64,000 nt of DNA from G963675935 sp963675935 (GCA_963675935.2 CAXXPV010000001.1:131257-195256); one strand, 5' to 3'; positions 42,755 to 52,265 are shown, numbered from the stretch's first letter. Notes: generated by a model not told the origin, from the letters alone. Program-made: numbers and translations.

Positions 42755-43795
42755 ATGCAAACGATGAAAGCCTTGGTGAAGAAGGAAGCCCGCGAGGGCC
42801 TCTGGCTCGAAGACGTGCCGGTCCCTGAAATCGGCATTAACGACGTAATGATCCAAATTTTGCGGACGGGCATCTGCGGCACCGACGTCCACATTTACAA
42901 CTGGGACGCTTGGTCGCAAAAAACGATTCGCGTGCCGTTGGTCGCCGGCCACGAGTTCGTCGGCCGCATTGTTGATGTTGGCGCCAACGTGAAGGACTTT
43001 CGCACGGGCGACATCGTCAGCGGCGAGGGGCACGTCGTTTGCGGCCGGTGCCGCAATTGCCTGGCCGGCCGCCGGCATTTGTGCAAGGAAACGGTCGGCG
43101 TCGGCGTGAATCGGCCCGGGGCGTTCGCCGAGTTTCTTTCGCTGCCGATGACCAACGTGTGGCATCTCGATCCCGCGGTGCCGCACGACGTAGCGGCGAT
43201 TTTCGATCCCTTGGGCAACGCCGTTCACACCGCGCTGTCGTTCCCCGTTTTGGGCGAAGACGTTTTAATCGCCGGCGCCGGTCCGATCGGCATCATGGCG
43301 GCCGCCGTCGCGCGCCACGCGGGGGCTCGCTACGTCGTGATTACCGACGTGAACCCCTATCGCCTCGAACTGGCCCGAAAGATGAACCCGACATTGGCCG
43401 TCGATGTGAGCCGCGAAAATCTGGCCGACGTGCAGAAGCGTCTCGGCATGAAGGAGGGATTCGACGTGGGCCTCGAGATGTCGGGCAATGCCGCGGCGTT
43501 CCGCGGCATGTTGGCCGCCATGTGCCACGGCGGGCGCGTCGCCATGCTCGGAATTCCCAACGGCGAAATCGCGATCGACTGGAACACCGTGATCTTCAAC
43601 ATGCTGACGATCAAGGGCATCTACGGCCGCGAGATGTACGAAACGTGGTACATGATGACCGCGATGATCCAAAGCGGCCTCGACATTTCGCCGGTCATTA
43701 CCCACCGGTTCCACTACACCGACTTCCAAAAGGGTTTCGACGCGATGCGCTCGGGCCACTCGGGCAAGGTCGTGCTGACGTGGAAGGAAGAGTAA
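42755..43795 (+). CDS. tdh: L-threonine 3-dehydrogenase Tdh
   Basis: 346 residues from ATG 42755 (an in-frame ATG at 42764 is possible). Zinc-dependent alcohol-dehydrogenase family: VPEIGINDVMIQILRTGICG with catalytic Cys in ICGTDVHIYN and VAGHEFVGRIVDVG, structural zinc CGRCRNCLAGRRHLC, NAD-binding DVLIAGAGPIGIMAAAVARH. The C-terminus (GIYGREMYETWYMMTAMIQS) is diagnostic of Tdh. It oxidises threonine to 2-amino-3-ketobutyrate. The usual partner kbl is not adjacent here. Confidence 0.92.
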   Translation: MQTMKALVKKEAREGLWLEDVPVPEIGINDVMIQILRTGICGTDVHIYNWDAWSQKTIRVPLVAGHEFVGRIVDVGANVKDFRTGDIVSGEGHVVCGRCRNCLAGRRHLCKETVGVGVNRPGAFAEFLSLPMTNVWHLDPAVPHDVAAIFDPLGNAVHTALSFPVLGEDVLIAGAGPIGIMAAAVARHAGARYVVITDVNPYRLELARKMNPTLAVDVSRENLADVQKRLGMKEGFDVGLEMSGNAAAFRGMLAAMCHGGRVAMLGIPNGEIAIDWNTVIFNMLTIKGIYGREMYETWYMMTAMIQSGLDISPVITHRFHYTDFQKGFDAMRSGHSGKVVLTWKEE

Positions 43796-43937
43796 ACAGA
43801 GCGACGATGTCCGAAATAGCCGGGGGCCAACGGCCCGCGGAGTGTGTTCTCCGCTGTCCATGGTGCTGAGACTGCGGGAATGTTGACCGCAGGAATTGCC
43901 GGTGATAGACTATCTATAGGGGCTGGGAGCGAATGAC

Positions 43938-44156
43938 ATGACCTATCGCGGACATATAGAAAATGGATCGATCGTTCTCGATGAGGCCGTCGTTTTCCCC
44001 GATGGAACCAAGGTGAGTATTGAACCACTTGCCGAATCGGGGAAAACGCTTGCCGAGCGATTCGGCGACCTCATCGGATGTATTTCGGATTTGCCGTCGG
44101 ATATGGCCGAAAACCACGACCATTATATTCACGGAACACCGAAACAATGCCCCTAA
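43938..44156 (+). CDS. Antitoxin-like small protein of VapC pair
   Basis: 72 residues. MTYRGHIENGSIVLDEAVVF with PDGTKVSIEPLAESGKTLAE resembles the N-terminal strand pair of DUF104/AF2212-type antitoxins; the tail (YIHGTPKQCP) is disordered. Its last ten bases overlap the start of the toxin gene (44147), the usual arrangement of vapBC-type modules. It would repress the module and neutralise the PIN RNase. No clear inverted operator is seen upstream. Confidence 0.7.
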   Translation: MTYRGHIENGSIVLDEAVVFPDGTKVSIEPLAESGKTLAERFGDLIGCISDLPSDMAENHDHYIHGTPKQCP

Positions 44157-44548
44157 CCTTTGCAGACACGTTCTATTTTCTGGCGATTCTCAATACCAAG
44201 GATGCCGCGCATCGGAAGGCGGTTGAGTTCTCCGAGTGCAACGATACCGCTTTGCTTACAACCGCTTGGGTGCTGACGGAGCTTGCCGATGCGTTGGCCG
44301 ACTTGCGGCATCGTCGCGTTTTTCGGAAGTTCCTTGATGGTTTGCGGGCCGACCCGAACACCATCATCGTTCCACCTTCTCCGGAGTTGTTTGAACAAGG
44401 CGTTGATCGCTACAATGCCCGAAACGACAAAGAGTGGTCGCTGACGGACTGCATTTCCTTCGTCGTAATGGAGCAGTACGACATCGCGGAGGCGCTCACG
44501 GGAGACCACCATTTCGAGCAAGCGGGCTTTCAGACGATATTGGCCTGA
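44147..44548 (+). CDS. PIN-domain toxin VapC-like
   Basis: 133 residues from ATG 44147, ten bases before the stop of the antitoxin gene. PIN-domain acidic residues: FADTFYFLAIL (first D), LTELADALAD, LTDCISFVVMEQYDI and LTGDHHFEQAGFQTIL. PIN toxins are Mg-dependent RNases. All four active-site acidic positions are present, so it is likely functional. Overlap with the antitoxin and two divergent families suggests a mobile module. Confidence 0.87.
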   Translation: MPLTFADTFYFLAILNTKDAAHRKAVEFSECNDTALLTTAWVLTELADALADLRHRRVFRKFLDGLRADPNTIIVPPSPELFEQGVDRYNARNDKEWSLTDCISFVVMEQYDIAEALTGDHHFEQAGFQTILA

Positions 44549-44715
44549 AGCAACTTTCAAGAGTCGTATCCCAACGAAATTGCGATTGATTTCGTAGAGA
44601 GGGCAACCCGGCCGCTGTTCACTTCGCGCCAAAGCGATAAAATGGCCGGTTAAGGTGAGTCCGTAGCGTGTTTCTTGCGACGAACAACGGCAATTCTGGA
44701 AAGGAGTCGGCTCTC

Positions 44716-45810
44716 ATGGCGGTGATTTCCTCGGGCGTTGCGGCGTTGTTGGTTTCGGCCGTGGTCGGCGGCGTGGGGCTTCCATTCGGCGTTCCGCCAG
44801 CCCCGGAAGACCCGATGATGGGCCGCGTCGCGCCGGAAAAATGCCTCTTCCATCTGAGTTGGGCCGGAACCGCTTCGCCCGACGCGAAAAGCTCGAACCA
44901 GACCGAGCAGTTGCTGGCCGAGCCGGAAGTGCAACACTTTCTGAAGCAAATCGGGACGCTCATTGCCAACAAAGTGAAAACCTCGATGGGAAAAAACGAG
45001 CTTCTGACCGACGATCCGCTTGGTCTTTTGCGGCACGTTACCACCCATCCGGTCGCCATTTTCGTTGGGAAATCTATCCCCGGCAAAACGCCGGCGAACA
45101 AAACCAATGCGACAAAAACCGATTCGAGAAAACCAAAACCTGACGATCTGGACGCCACCGTGATAAATGTGCTGCGGCAATGCGAGGCGGCTGCCGTCGT
45201 ATCGCTGGGCGCCGACGCCGCTTTGTGGAAAGCCAAGGCGAGAAAACCGATCGAATTGTGGAATCCGCTGGGCGTGAAAAACGAGATCGTTCCCCTCGAT
45301 GGCGACGATTGGTATGCCCGCGTCCAATTCGACGAGGGCGCATTCCCCAGTATTTGCCTCGGTTTTCGCGGCGATTATTTCATCGCGGCGTCGAGCGAGA
45401 AGGTTTTCAAGGACGTTGTGACACGAATGAAAAACGAGCCGCCGCGCTGGTGGACCGATATTCAGAAGAAGCTCCCCATCGAACGCCGGTCGCTGGTCGC
45501 GTACGCCGATTTGCAGGCGATCACCCGGCTGGTCGAGCCGTTGGTCGAGTCAAGATTACCGAAGGACCTCGCGGCGGCGATGGAAATGCTCGGGCTGGCG
45601 AACGCCCGGGCATGGATCGAAGTCTGGGGGCTTGAGGGCCGCGATTTCGCCAATAAGTCGCTTCTGCTGCTCGACGGCGAGCCGCAAGGACTCCTGCGCG
45701 TGTTGGCCGATCGACCGATCCGCCCGGAAGACGCGGCCGCGATTCCATCGGACGCCACGTTCGGCGTGGCCTGCCGCTTCGATGCGCAAAAGGCGATGGA
45801 CGTGGTTCTA
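44716..45810 (+). pseudogene. Secreted protein gene, 5' half, split by IS630
   Basis: 365 codons of an otherwise single frame. ATG 44716 is chosen for a signal peptide (MAVISSGVAALLVSAVVGGV); a GTG at 44668 is longer. The region has FHLSWAGTASPDAKSSNQTE, FVGKSIPGKTPANKTNATKT and RRSLVAYADLQAITRLVEPL, consistent with a DUF3352-type periplasmic protein. Its frame runs into the IS at VVLVLRPS. Removing the IS (TA duplication) rejoins it to the 47035 half as MDVVLAAIDKMEP. Natural length about 724 residues. Confidence 0.85.
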
Positions 45811-45858
45811 GTGCTCCGTCCAAGCTAAATATTGGGGTTGCCAAGGATGGCGTTTTCG

Positions 45859-45888
45859 AGGAACCTCCACCATCTCAAGGAGGTTCCT
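45859..45888 (+). promoter_or_regulatory. Hairpin that can hide the IS630 ribosome site
   Basis: aggaacctcc (45859-45868) and ggaggttcct (45879-45888) are perfect 10-bp complements. The second arm contains the Shine-Dalgarno directly before ATG 45889. A read-through transcript from the host gene would fold this and lower transposase translation, while a transcript starting inside the element would not, as known in several IS families. Confidence 0.65.
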
Positions 45889-46332
45889 ATGAACAAGAAG
45901 TATATTGTGCGGCTCACGGATGAGGAAAGGGCGATCTGCGAAGCAACCGTCAAGAACGAGAAAGGCAAGTCAGAGAAACTGCGGCGGGCGATGATCCTGC
46001 TGAAGGCGGACGCCGATGGTCCGGGGTGGAACGACGAGAAAATCAGCGAAGCCGTCGGCTGCCGGACGCGGACCGTGGAGAATGTGCGGCAAGAATTCGT
46101 CGTGGAAGGGTTCGAGGCGGCCCTGGTTCGCAAGAAGCGGGCAACGCCGCCCACGCCCAAGCTTTTGGATGGGGCAGGCGAGGCGAAGCTGATCGCGCTA
46201 CGGTTGGGGAAGCCGCCTGCGGGGTACGGACATTGGACGCTGCGGCTGCTGGCCGATCAATTGGTCGAGTTGGAAGTCGTGGATTCCATCAGCCCTGAAA
46301 CCGTCCGGCAGACGCTTAAAAAAACGGGATGA
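45889..46332 (+). CDS. IS630 transposase, N-terminal part (ORF A)
   Basis: 147 residues from ATG 45889 with an aaggagg site. KKYIVRLTDEERAICEATVK, AVGCRTRTVENVRQEFVVEG and GFEAALVRKKRATPPTPK are the IS630 N-terminal HTH and homeodomain-like parts; SISPETVRQTLKKTG closes it. The family's normal chain continues TLKKN... into the catalytic domain, which begins in ORF B in the -1 frame. An AAAAAAA tract (46318-46324) lies at the junction. Confidence 0.85.
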   Translation: MNKKYIVRLTDEERAICEATVKNEKGKSEKLRRAMILLKADADGPGWNDEKISEAVGCRTRTVENVRQEFVVEGFEAALVRKKRATPPTPKLLDGAGEAKLIALRLGKPPAGYGHWTLRLLADQLVELEVVDSISPETVRQTLKKTG

Positions 46333-47018
46333 CGAAGCGGAAGATCGAATACTGGGTGATCCCTCCCGACGCCGACGGTGAGTTCGTCGCTCACATGGAG
46401 GAGGTGCTGGAGACCTACGAAAAAGCCTACGATCCTGACTCTCCGGTCGTGTGCATGGACGAGCAACCGGTGCAACTCGTGGGTGAGACCCGCGTTGCGA
46501 TTCCGGCGACGAAGGAGCACCCCGAGCGCGTCGACTATGAATACGAACGCAAGGGGACAGCAAGCATCTTCATGTTCGCGGAACCGCTCTCCGGCTTCCG
46601 GCAAGCAACGGCCCGGCCGCGCCGCACCAAGGTCGATTGGGCTTATGAAGTCGCCGACCTACTCGATAGCCGCTACGCGGACACGCCGCGGATCACGCTG
46701 GTCTGCGACAACTTGAACACGCACACGAAGGGGGCGTTCTACGAAGCGTTCCCGCCCGACCAAGCCCGCGAGTATGTGCGACGGATCAACTTTGTGTACA
46801 CCCCCAAGCACGGCAGTTGGCTGAACGTGGCGGAATGCGAACTGAGCTGCCTGACCAGCCAGTGCCTGTCCGACCGCAGGATCGGCGAGATTGCGATCCT
46901 CCAATCCGAAATTGCCGCCTGGGCGACCCGCACCAACGCCAAGCAACGTGCCGTCGACTGGCAATTCACCATTGAGAAAGCCCGCGTCAAATTGAAGCGG
47001 CTCTACCCGAAAACTTAG
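46329..47018 (+). CDS. IS630 transposase, DDE part (ORF B)
   Basis: 229 residues if counted from ATG 46329, overlapping ORF A in the sequence ATGA. The domain has PVVCMDEQPVQLVGETRVAI (first D), ITLVCDNLNTHTKGAFYEAF (second D) and FVYTPKHGSWLNVAECELSC (E). A -1 slip on the A7 tract gives KKNGMTKRKIEYWVIPP, the normal join; the ATGA overlap could also allow reinitiation. Product probably made as a fusion. Confidence 0.87.
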   Translation: MTKRKIEYWVIPPDADGEFVAHMEEVLETYEKAYDPDSPVVCMDEQPVQLVGETRVAIPATKEHPERVDYEYERKGTASIFMFAEPLSGFRQATARPRRTKVDWAYEVADLLDSRYADTPRITLVCDNLNTHTKGAFYEAFPPDQAREYVRRINFVYTPKHGSWLNVAECELSCLTSQCLSDRRIGEIAILQSEIAAWATRTNAKQRAVDWQFTIEKARVKLKRLYPKT

Positions 47019-47034
47019 TCTGGACGGAGCACTA

Positions 47035-48114
47035 GCCGCGATCGACAAAATGGAGCCGGCGACCAAAGCGAAGGTGATCGGACAATTCGAAGAATGGGAG
47101 CGAACACTGGGCGTTGATCTGCGGCACGGCGTCTTGAAATCGTTCGGCGACACCTGGTGCGTTTACGGCTCGCCGAGCGAAGGCAACTTTTTCGTGACCG
47201 GCATCACGGCGGTCGTCCCGCTGCGCGATTGGGCAGGCATGAACGTGGCTTATGGCAGATTGATGGGCTTTGCGAAACAATGGAGGCCAAGCTCTGAAGA
47301 AACAGTCGTTCCACCGGGAACAAGGCAAACCACGGAACCGAACCCCATCGAATCGTATCGTTTCATGGACAACGACATTTATTGCTTCCGCTCTGGTGTT
47401 TCTCTCGGGCTGATCGGCGCCACACCGGCGTGGTGCATGACCAAGCGGGAATTGGTTTTGGCCCTGTCGCCTCAGAACGTGAAGGCGTGTCTTTCGCAAG
47501 ACAGTCGGCACGAGTCGCTCGATCGGCGGTCGGAGGTCGCCCGATTGTTCTCGCAAGGACAAGAAAACGGCCCGTCGATGATTGTCTACGGCGACGCGTC
47601 ACACGCCTTCGAGATGTTCTATCCATTGTTCAGCATGTATGGCGGCATGTTTGTGGCGTCGTCGCTTTCCGATGATCCCGAAGACATTCAAAGCTCTTTT
47701 TTGATGCCGTCGTGTCTTTCAATTCATCGTCACCTTGGGCCGACCGTGGCGACATTGCGGCGGACAAAGGACGGCGTCGAGTTCGTCTCGCGCGGCACGA
47801 TTCCGCTGCCGAGTCCCGTTTTTGTGGTGGGGGTCCAGGCGTATAGTCCCTGGTTTGCCTGCCTCGCTGCTGACTCCTTCGCGGCACAGGCGCCGCCACC
47901 ACAGGGAGGTGATACCCCTGCTTCCAAGACAACGCCCAGCATTAGCGCGCCGGCGGTCGATGCGCCCAGCAACGGGCCAGCGGGAAAAGACACGAAGACT
48001 GAAAAGTCCAGCGACAAGAACGACGCAAAAACGCCATCGAAGGACAATACGACCGGCAAGGCTGTCAAGGAAAGGCAATATGACGTGTGCGGCCATTTTT
48101 TCTGGCGGTGTTAA
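47035..48114 (+). pseudogene. Secreted protein gene, 3' half after IS630
   Basis: About 359 codons continuing the frame of 44716-45810. TKAKVIGQFEEWERTLGVDL, LKSFGDTWCVYGSPSEGNFF, GPSMIVYGDASHAFEMFYPL and PSPVFVVGVQAYSPWFACLA, then a low-complexity linker (GKDTKTEKSSDKNDAKTPSK). The last eleven codons (YDVCGHFFWRC) come from repeat sequence seen elsewhere (outer arm of the 41773 element), so the natural C-terminus is either near or already lost to the next IS. Confidence 0.75.
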
Positions 48115-49305
48115 ATCTTTGCGGGATTTAGAGTTATCCAGTAAGTTTGCCACATGCGGCTGTCGTCCAGACACGCAAGGGCCATCATCGCTTCGGCGTT
48201 GGCGCCTTCCCAGCGGCGGCCACGGCCTTTGACCCGTTGCGTGGTGGTCTTGCACTCGCTTTCCATCGGCCCACTGCCAATTTGCCAGCCGCGACGGCGG
48301 AACTCGGGGTAACGGATCATCGGTTTACGCTCCGCCACATAGTGCATCAGGCGGTTGGCTTCCTTCCGTTTGGTCGGCGATCGCAAGGGAGAACGCCAAG
48401 CCACCAGTTGGTCCCAAGCGGCATCGTACCCCACATGCCGAAACGTGTGCATCACTTCCTCCAGCCATGTCTTGCCCTGGGCGGACTCTTCGCCAAACAC
48501 GATCCGGCGGCTCTTCTGCACGTTCTCGCGCAGGTGATAGAAGTCCAATCCGATGGCGTCCACCAAACCGTGAAACTCGATCTGGTTGCGAATCCAGGGG
48601 GCCCCGTCCACGTTGGCCACCTTTTCCTGCGCCTTGGGCAACTCCAGTTGACACGCCATCCGCTGCATCAGCCGCCCCGCCGCCTCGTGGTCGCCGCTGG
48701 TCGCCCCCACATAGCGATGCTCCATCGTTTCGTCATAGAAGTTGGCCACCTTGAATTCCTTGTAGGCCTGATCGGCCCCTGTTTTCGCGTGGGGCAAGGG
48801 CCGACAGCGACGGCCTCGCCGACGCCGCTTTTCGCGAATCTTCGTCCGCCGCTTCTGCTTTTCTTCGTCGGTGACCAGCGGCACTTGGACGCCGTCGCAT
48901 CCCAGATACATCCGAGAAACGTCCTCGGTCGTGCGGCAGTCTTCGGCCGTCCACGACGGCTGTAATTCCCCACGCTGCAAGACACGCAACACCGCCTTGC
49001 CTTCCCTTTCGACCAACTGCCGCAACGCTTCCTTGCTGATCGACCAATGCGCCGCACGGGCCAGATTCGCGGCGGTCTTCTCAAAACTGCTCGAACCCTG
49101 ATTCAAGCGACAGGCCATTTCCCGGACCCCTTCGCTGATCGTCGCCTCGGCTTCATCCAACCACCGATCGGCCGGCGTTTCACTTCCTTCGTGCCGACAG
49201 TGCCACCGAATCCGCCACACGTCGATTCGCCCATTGATGGTCAGGACGCTGGTGGGCTGCTTTCCTTTATTCCGTTTCTTCTTTCCGGTCGCGATGCTGT
49301 TCGGA
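48111..49305 (-). CDS. ISKra4-like transposase, C-terminal part (ORF B)
   Basis: About 397 residues if read from the frameshift region; an internal GTG at 49220 begins WRIRWHCRHEGSETPADRWL. GSSSFEKTAANLARAAHWSI, LGCDGVQVPLVTDEEKQKRR, KVANVDGAPWIRNQIEFHGL and GWQIGSGPMESECKTTTQRV (conserved GSG..ES end of ISKra4-like proteins) are visible. It joins ORF A by a +1 slip near the C6 run at 49306-49311, from ...FPPSEQH to PNSIATGKKKRNKG. Confidence 0.75.
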
Positions 49306-49596
49306 GGGGGGAAAAGCGGCTTCCGCCGCGTTGACTTTCATCTGGATCGCCTTTTCGTAGGCGACCTGGCGAAAGCGATCCAAGGCATCCCTCGCTTTCT
49401 CCTCGCTATCGCGAATCACCCGGCCCTGCGGCGCGCCGTCCACCGCGTCGGCCACCTCCCGCAACGCTCGCTCGAACTCCGCTCGCATCTGCTCCTCGTA
49501 GGCATTCCGATCTAACTTGGGTAGTGCCATCGCAATTTCCTCCTGTGCGGCATTATGCAAAAACCAAGACGCCAACCCAAGTTATACAACCTCCCT
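48122..49596 (-). mobile_element. ISKra4-like element (approximate edges)
   Basis: Holds the two transposase frames. Weak inverted ends: gggatttagagttatccag near 48122 and a degenerate complement near 49575-49596. No clear target duplication. It overlaps the end of the split secreted-protein gene and abuts another IS. Confidence 0.55.
49267..49530 (-). CDS. ISKra4-like transposase, N-terminal part (ORF A)
   Basis: 87 residues from ATG 49530 behind ggagg. MALPKLDRNAYEEQMRAEFE, LREVADAVDGAPQGRVIRDS and ARDALDRFRQVAYEKAIQMK: helical, typical short first frame of ISKra4-type elements. It ends SEQHRDRKEETE after the C6 run at which a +1 frameshift would lead into ORF B. Confidence 0.7.
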   Translation of the reverse strand: MALPKLDRNAYEEQMRAEFERALREVADAVDGAPQGRVIRDSEEKARDALDRFRQVAYEKAIQMKVNAAEAAFPPSEQHRDRKEETE

Positions 49597-49599
49597 ATT

Positions 49600-51110
49600 G
49601 TTCGCGCCAGTCATATTTGCCACACACACGCATCATGCAAACGCTTTTTGATAAAGGGGACGCCCTTCCCCCCTCGCCCGGCGATGTTGCCGCCGCTCAA
49701 GATATGGGCGGCACGCCGCGATTGCGAGTTCCGCATCGCAGCCAAGTCGAAATGCACTGGGCTACGCTCGATGAGTTGCTCGAGCCGGAACATGCCGTCC
49801 GACTCGTTTGGAATTGCGTCGCCGGTTTCAATCTTGAACGTTGGCTGAAACGGATCAAGGCCGTGAAAGGCATGGTCGGCCGCAATGCGACGGATCCGCG
49901 TTTGCTGGTCGCCCTTTGGGTGTACGCCACTGTGGACGGCGTCGCCAGCGCCCGCGAGTTGGAGCGGCTTTGCGAAAAACATTTGGCGTATCGGTGGCTT
50001 TGCGGCGGCGTGAGCGTGAACCATACTGCGAACGGTTGAAATTGTCCGGTTTTTCCACCTCGCAAGAAATCGGACAAACCAAGCCGTGCAAGGTATATCA
50101 CATGCTGGCCGATTTTCGATCGCAAGGCGCCGACGCTTGGGATGCGTTGTTGACGCAGATCGTCGGTTCGTTGTTGGCGCAGGACTTGGTTTCGCTCAAG
50201 CGCGTGGCGCAGGACGGCATGCGTGTTCGGGCGAGCGCGGGCGCGTCGTCGTTTCGGCATCGGCCGCGACTGGAGCAAGCGTTGATTGACGCCTGCGAGC
50301 AGGTTGAGGCGTTGAAAAACCTCGCCGACGAATCGCCGGAGGAAGGCTCGCGGCGTCGGAAGGGGGCGCAGCAGCGTGCGGCGCGCGAGCGTCAAGAGCG
50401 ATTGGAGGAGGCTCTGCGGCAGTGCGATGAATTGGAACAGCAACGCGAGAAAAACGCGAAAATCACCGGGAAAAAGCCGGTGGAATCGCGTGCCTCGACG
50501 ACCGATCCGGCGTCGCGGGTGATGAAGTTTCCCGACGGAGGCTATCGGCCGGGCTACAATGTCGAGTTCGCCACCGACACGTCGAGCGGCATCATCGTCG
50601 GCGTGGACGCAACGAACAACGGCTCGGACGCCGAAGAGTTGCCGCCGATGTTGACGCAAATCAAAGATCGCTACGGCCGCGTGCCGGGCGAGGCGTTGGT
50701 CGACGGCGGCTTCGCGACGTTGGATACGATCAATAAGGCGGACAAACTTGGTTGCACCGTTTTTTCGCCGCTACGTGAAGAGGAAAAACAACTCGCGGCG
50801 GGCAAAAATCCTTACGAACCGAAATACGGCGATAGCGAGGCGGTGGCGTCATGGCGCGAGCGGATGGGCACGACGGCGGCGAAGGCGATCTATCGGTTGC
50901 GGGGTCAAACGGCGGAATGGGTGAACGCGGTTGCTCGAAATCACGGGCTGTATCACATGCCGGTGCGTGGCGAACCGAAGTGTCGCACCATCGGCTTTCT
51001 GCATGCGATTGCCCACAATATCCTCCGCGGGGTGGCGTTGTGCGCACGAGCGGCCGTTGCGACTGAATCAAACTGAAAATGCGGGGAATAAAGAGAATAA
51101 TGAGAATCGA
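49600..51110 (+). mobile_element. IS1182-type element, inactive (approximate edges)
   Basis: Contains the broken transposase at 49635-51076. It directly follows the ISKra4-like element; both sit downstream of the split secreted-protein gene. Ends were not established by eye. The 270 bases from 51077 to 51346 hold a family C repeat. Confidence 0.55.
49635..51076 (+). pseudogene. IS1182 transposase broken by a 74-bp insertion
   Basis: From ATG 49635 (MQTLFDKGDALPPSPGDVAA, VEMHWATLDELLEPEHAVRL, AVKGMVGRNATDPRLLVALW) the frame is normal IS1182 until GGVSVN, then ends. It resumes two frames away at YHMLADFRSQGADAWDALLT, ERVAQ-like QDGMRVRASAGASSFR, IIVGVDATNNGSDAEELPPM, GEALVDGGFATLDTINKADK. The interruption is about 74 bases (50022-50095), with ttgtccggttttt/gaaatcggacaa inverted motifs. 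Removing it restores VSVNYHMLADFRS. Confidence 0.82.
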
Positions 51111-51244
51111 GAACTGACAAACGGAAATTCTGACGGAATGATTTTGAAAAGCGGTTGAAGATTTTTGCAAGAAAAAAGCCATCAACCGTGCCTGCTACGA
51201 TCCGTTTGTCGTTTTTATTGCGTCGGAAATCGAAATAATCACAG

Positions 51245-51316
51245 CCTCTGAGCATAGCGAAGAATCTCGTCTGGGCCGCGATTCCACGAGAGGTTCTTCG
51301 CTGCGCTCAGAATGAC
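51245..51316. repeat. Repeat family C copy before lpxI end
   Basis: cctctgagcatagcgaagaa / ttcttcgctgcgctcagaat arms, about 72 bases, followed by ggactttgcagttgtcctgg at about 51326-51345, the outer arm seen at 36448-36607. Confidence 0.75.
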
Positions 51317-51346
51317 GGTTTCCTGGACTTTGCAGTTGTCCTGGTC

Positions 51347-52198
51347 TCACGCCTTGGCGACGATCACGATGCCGTTCCGCTCGGCGAATTCGACCACCGC
51401 AGGCTCGTCGAGCAAAATCGTTTGCCCAGCCTCGACGGCCAACACCTTCCCCCCGGCAGCTCGAATGGTTTCAAGCGTTTTCAGGCCGACGGTCGGCACG
51501 TCGAACCGCATGTCCTGCTGGGGCTTGGCCACTTTGACGACGGTGAACCCGCCCGCGGGGCAAAGCACGCCCGCCCGGCGAATGCACTCGTCGGTGCCCT
51601 CGACCGCTTCGACGGCCAGCACGGCCTGATCCTTCACCACGACGCTCTGGCCGATGTCGAGCCGGCCCATTTCCTTGGCCATCCGCCAGCCGAATTCGAT
51701 GTCTTTCTCTTGCCAGGCCGTCGGGCCGCGTCGGGTCAATTGTCCTTCCTTCACGAGCAACTCCGGCACGTAATCGGTGGGCGGGGCGAATCGAATCCCC
51801 TCACGGGCGAACTCCTCGACGATGGCCAACAGCAGCGAATCGTCGCGGCAGTCCTTCTTTCGGGTCCAAAAATGCGGCAGAAACATGCGGATGGTCCGCA
51901 GGTCGGGCAGGTGCCGCAGCCACGCCCAACGCTGGAACAGACGCACCTTGAAGATTTTACCCGCCATCATGATTTCCGTCACCCCGTGGCGATGAAAATA
52001 GCGGACGGCCGCGCCGAACTTCGCCATGCCGAGCCAATGGAAGTCGGTGCAGACCTCGGCCAACTCGGGATCGGCGTGCCCGATGGTGCCCAGACAATAC
52101 ACCTCGCATCCCTGTCGGCGCAGCGCTTCGGCGATGACCACGGGGTATCGTCCCCATCCGGCCAGGATTCCGATTCGGCGTTTTTCAGTTGTGGGCAT
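51347..52198 (-). CDS. lpxI: UDP-2,3-diacylglucosamine diphosphatase LpxI
   Basis: 283 residues from ATG 52198. DUF1009 family: RIGILAGWGRYPVVIAEALR, TEIMMAGKIFKVRLFQRWAW, DDSLLLAIVEEFAREGIRFA and the C-terminal GFTVVKVAKPQQDMRFDVPT, GLKTLETIRAAGGKVLAVEA. LpxI hydrolyses UDP-2,3-diacylglucosamine to lipid X, replacing LpxH. It supports an outer membrane with lipid A. lpxD lies 3.4 kb away on the same strand. Complete. A 29-base piece of this gene recurs at 52850-52878. Confidence 0.92.
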   Translation of the reverse strand: MPTTEKRRIGILAGWGRYPVVIAEALRRQGCEVYCLGTIGHADPELAEVCTDFHWLGMAKFGAAVRYFHRHGVTEIMMAGKIFKVRLFQRWAWLRHLPDLRTIRMFLPHFWTRKKDCRDDSLLLAIVEEFAREGIRFAPPTDYVPELLVKEGQLTRRGPTAWQEKDIEFGWRMAKEMGRLDIGQSVVVKDQAVLAVEAVEGTDECIRRAGVLCPAGGFTVVKVAKPQQDMRFDVPTVGLKTLETIRAAGGKVLAVEAGQTILLDEPAVVEFAERNGIVIVAKA

Positions 52199-52265
52199 GG
52201 GTAGTTAGCAAAAGCCCCGACCTTAACAAAAGTCCCGGAGTTAATTAAAGCCCCGGAGGGGCGGC

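Larger units (their letters stand above)
45811..47032 (+). mobile_element. IS630-family element with TA target duplication
   Basis: 1222 bp. Ends gtgctccgtcca/tggacggagcac, flanked by TA at 45809-45810 and 47033-47034. It is inserted precisely into the secreted-protein gene. It holds two overlapping reading frames. Confidence 0.93.
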
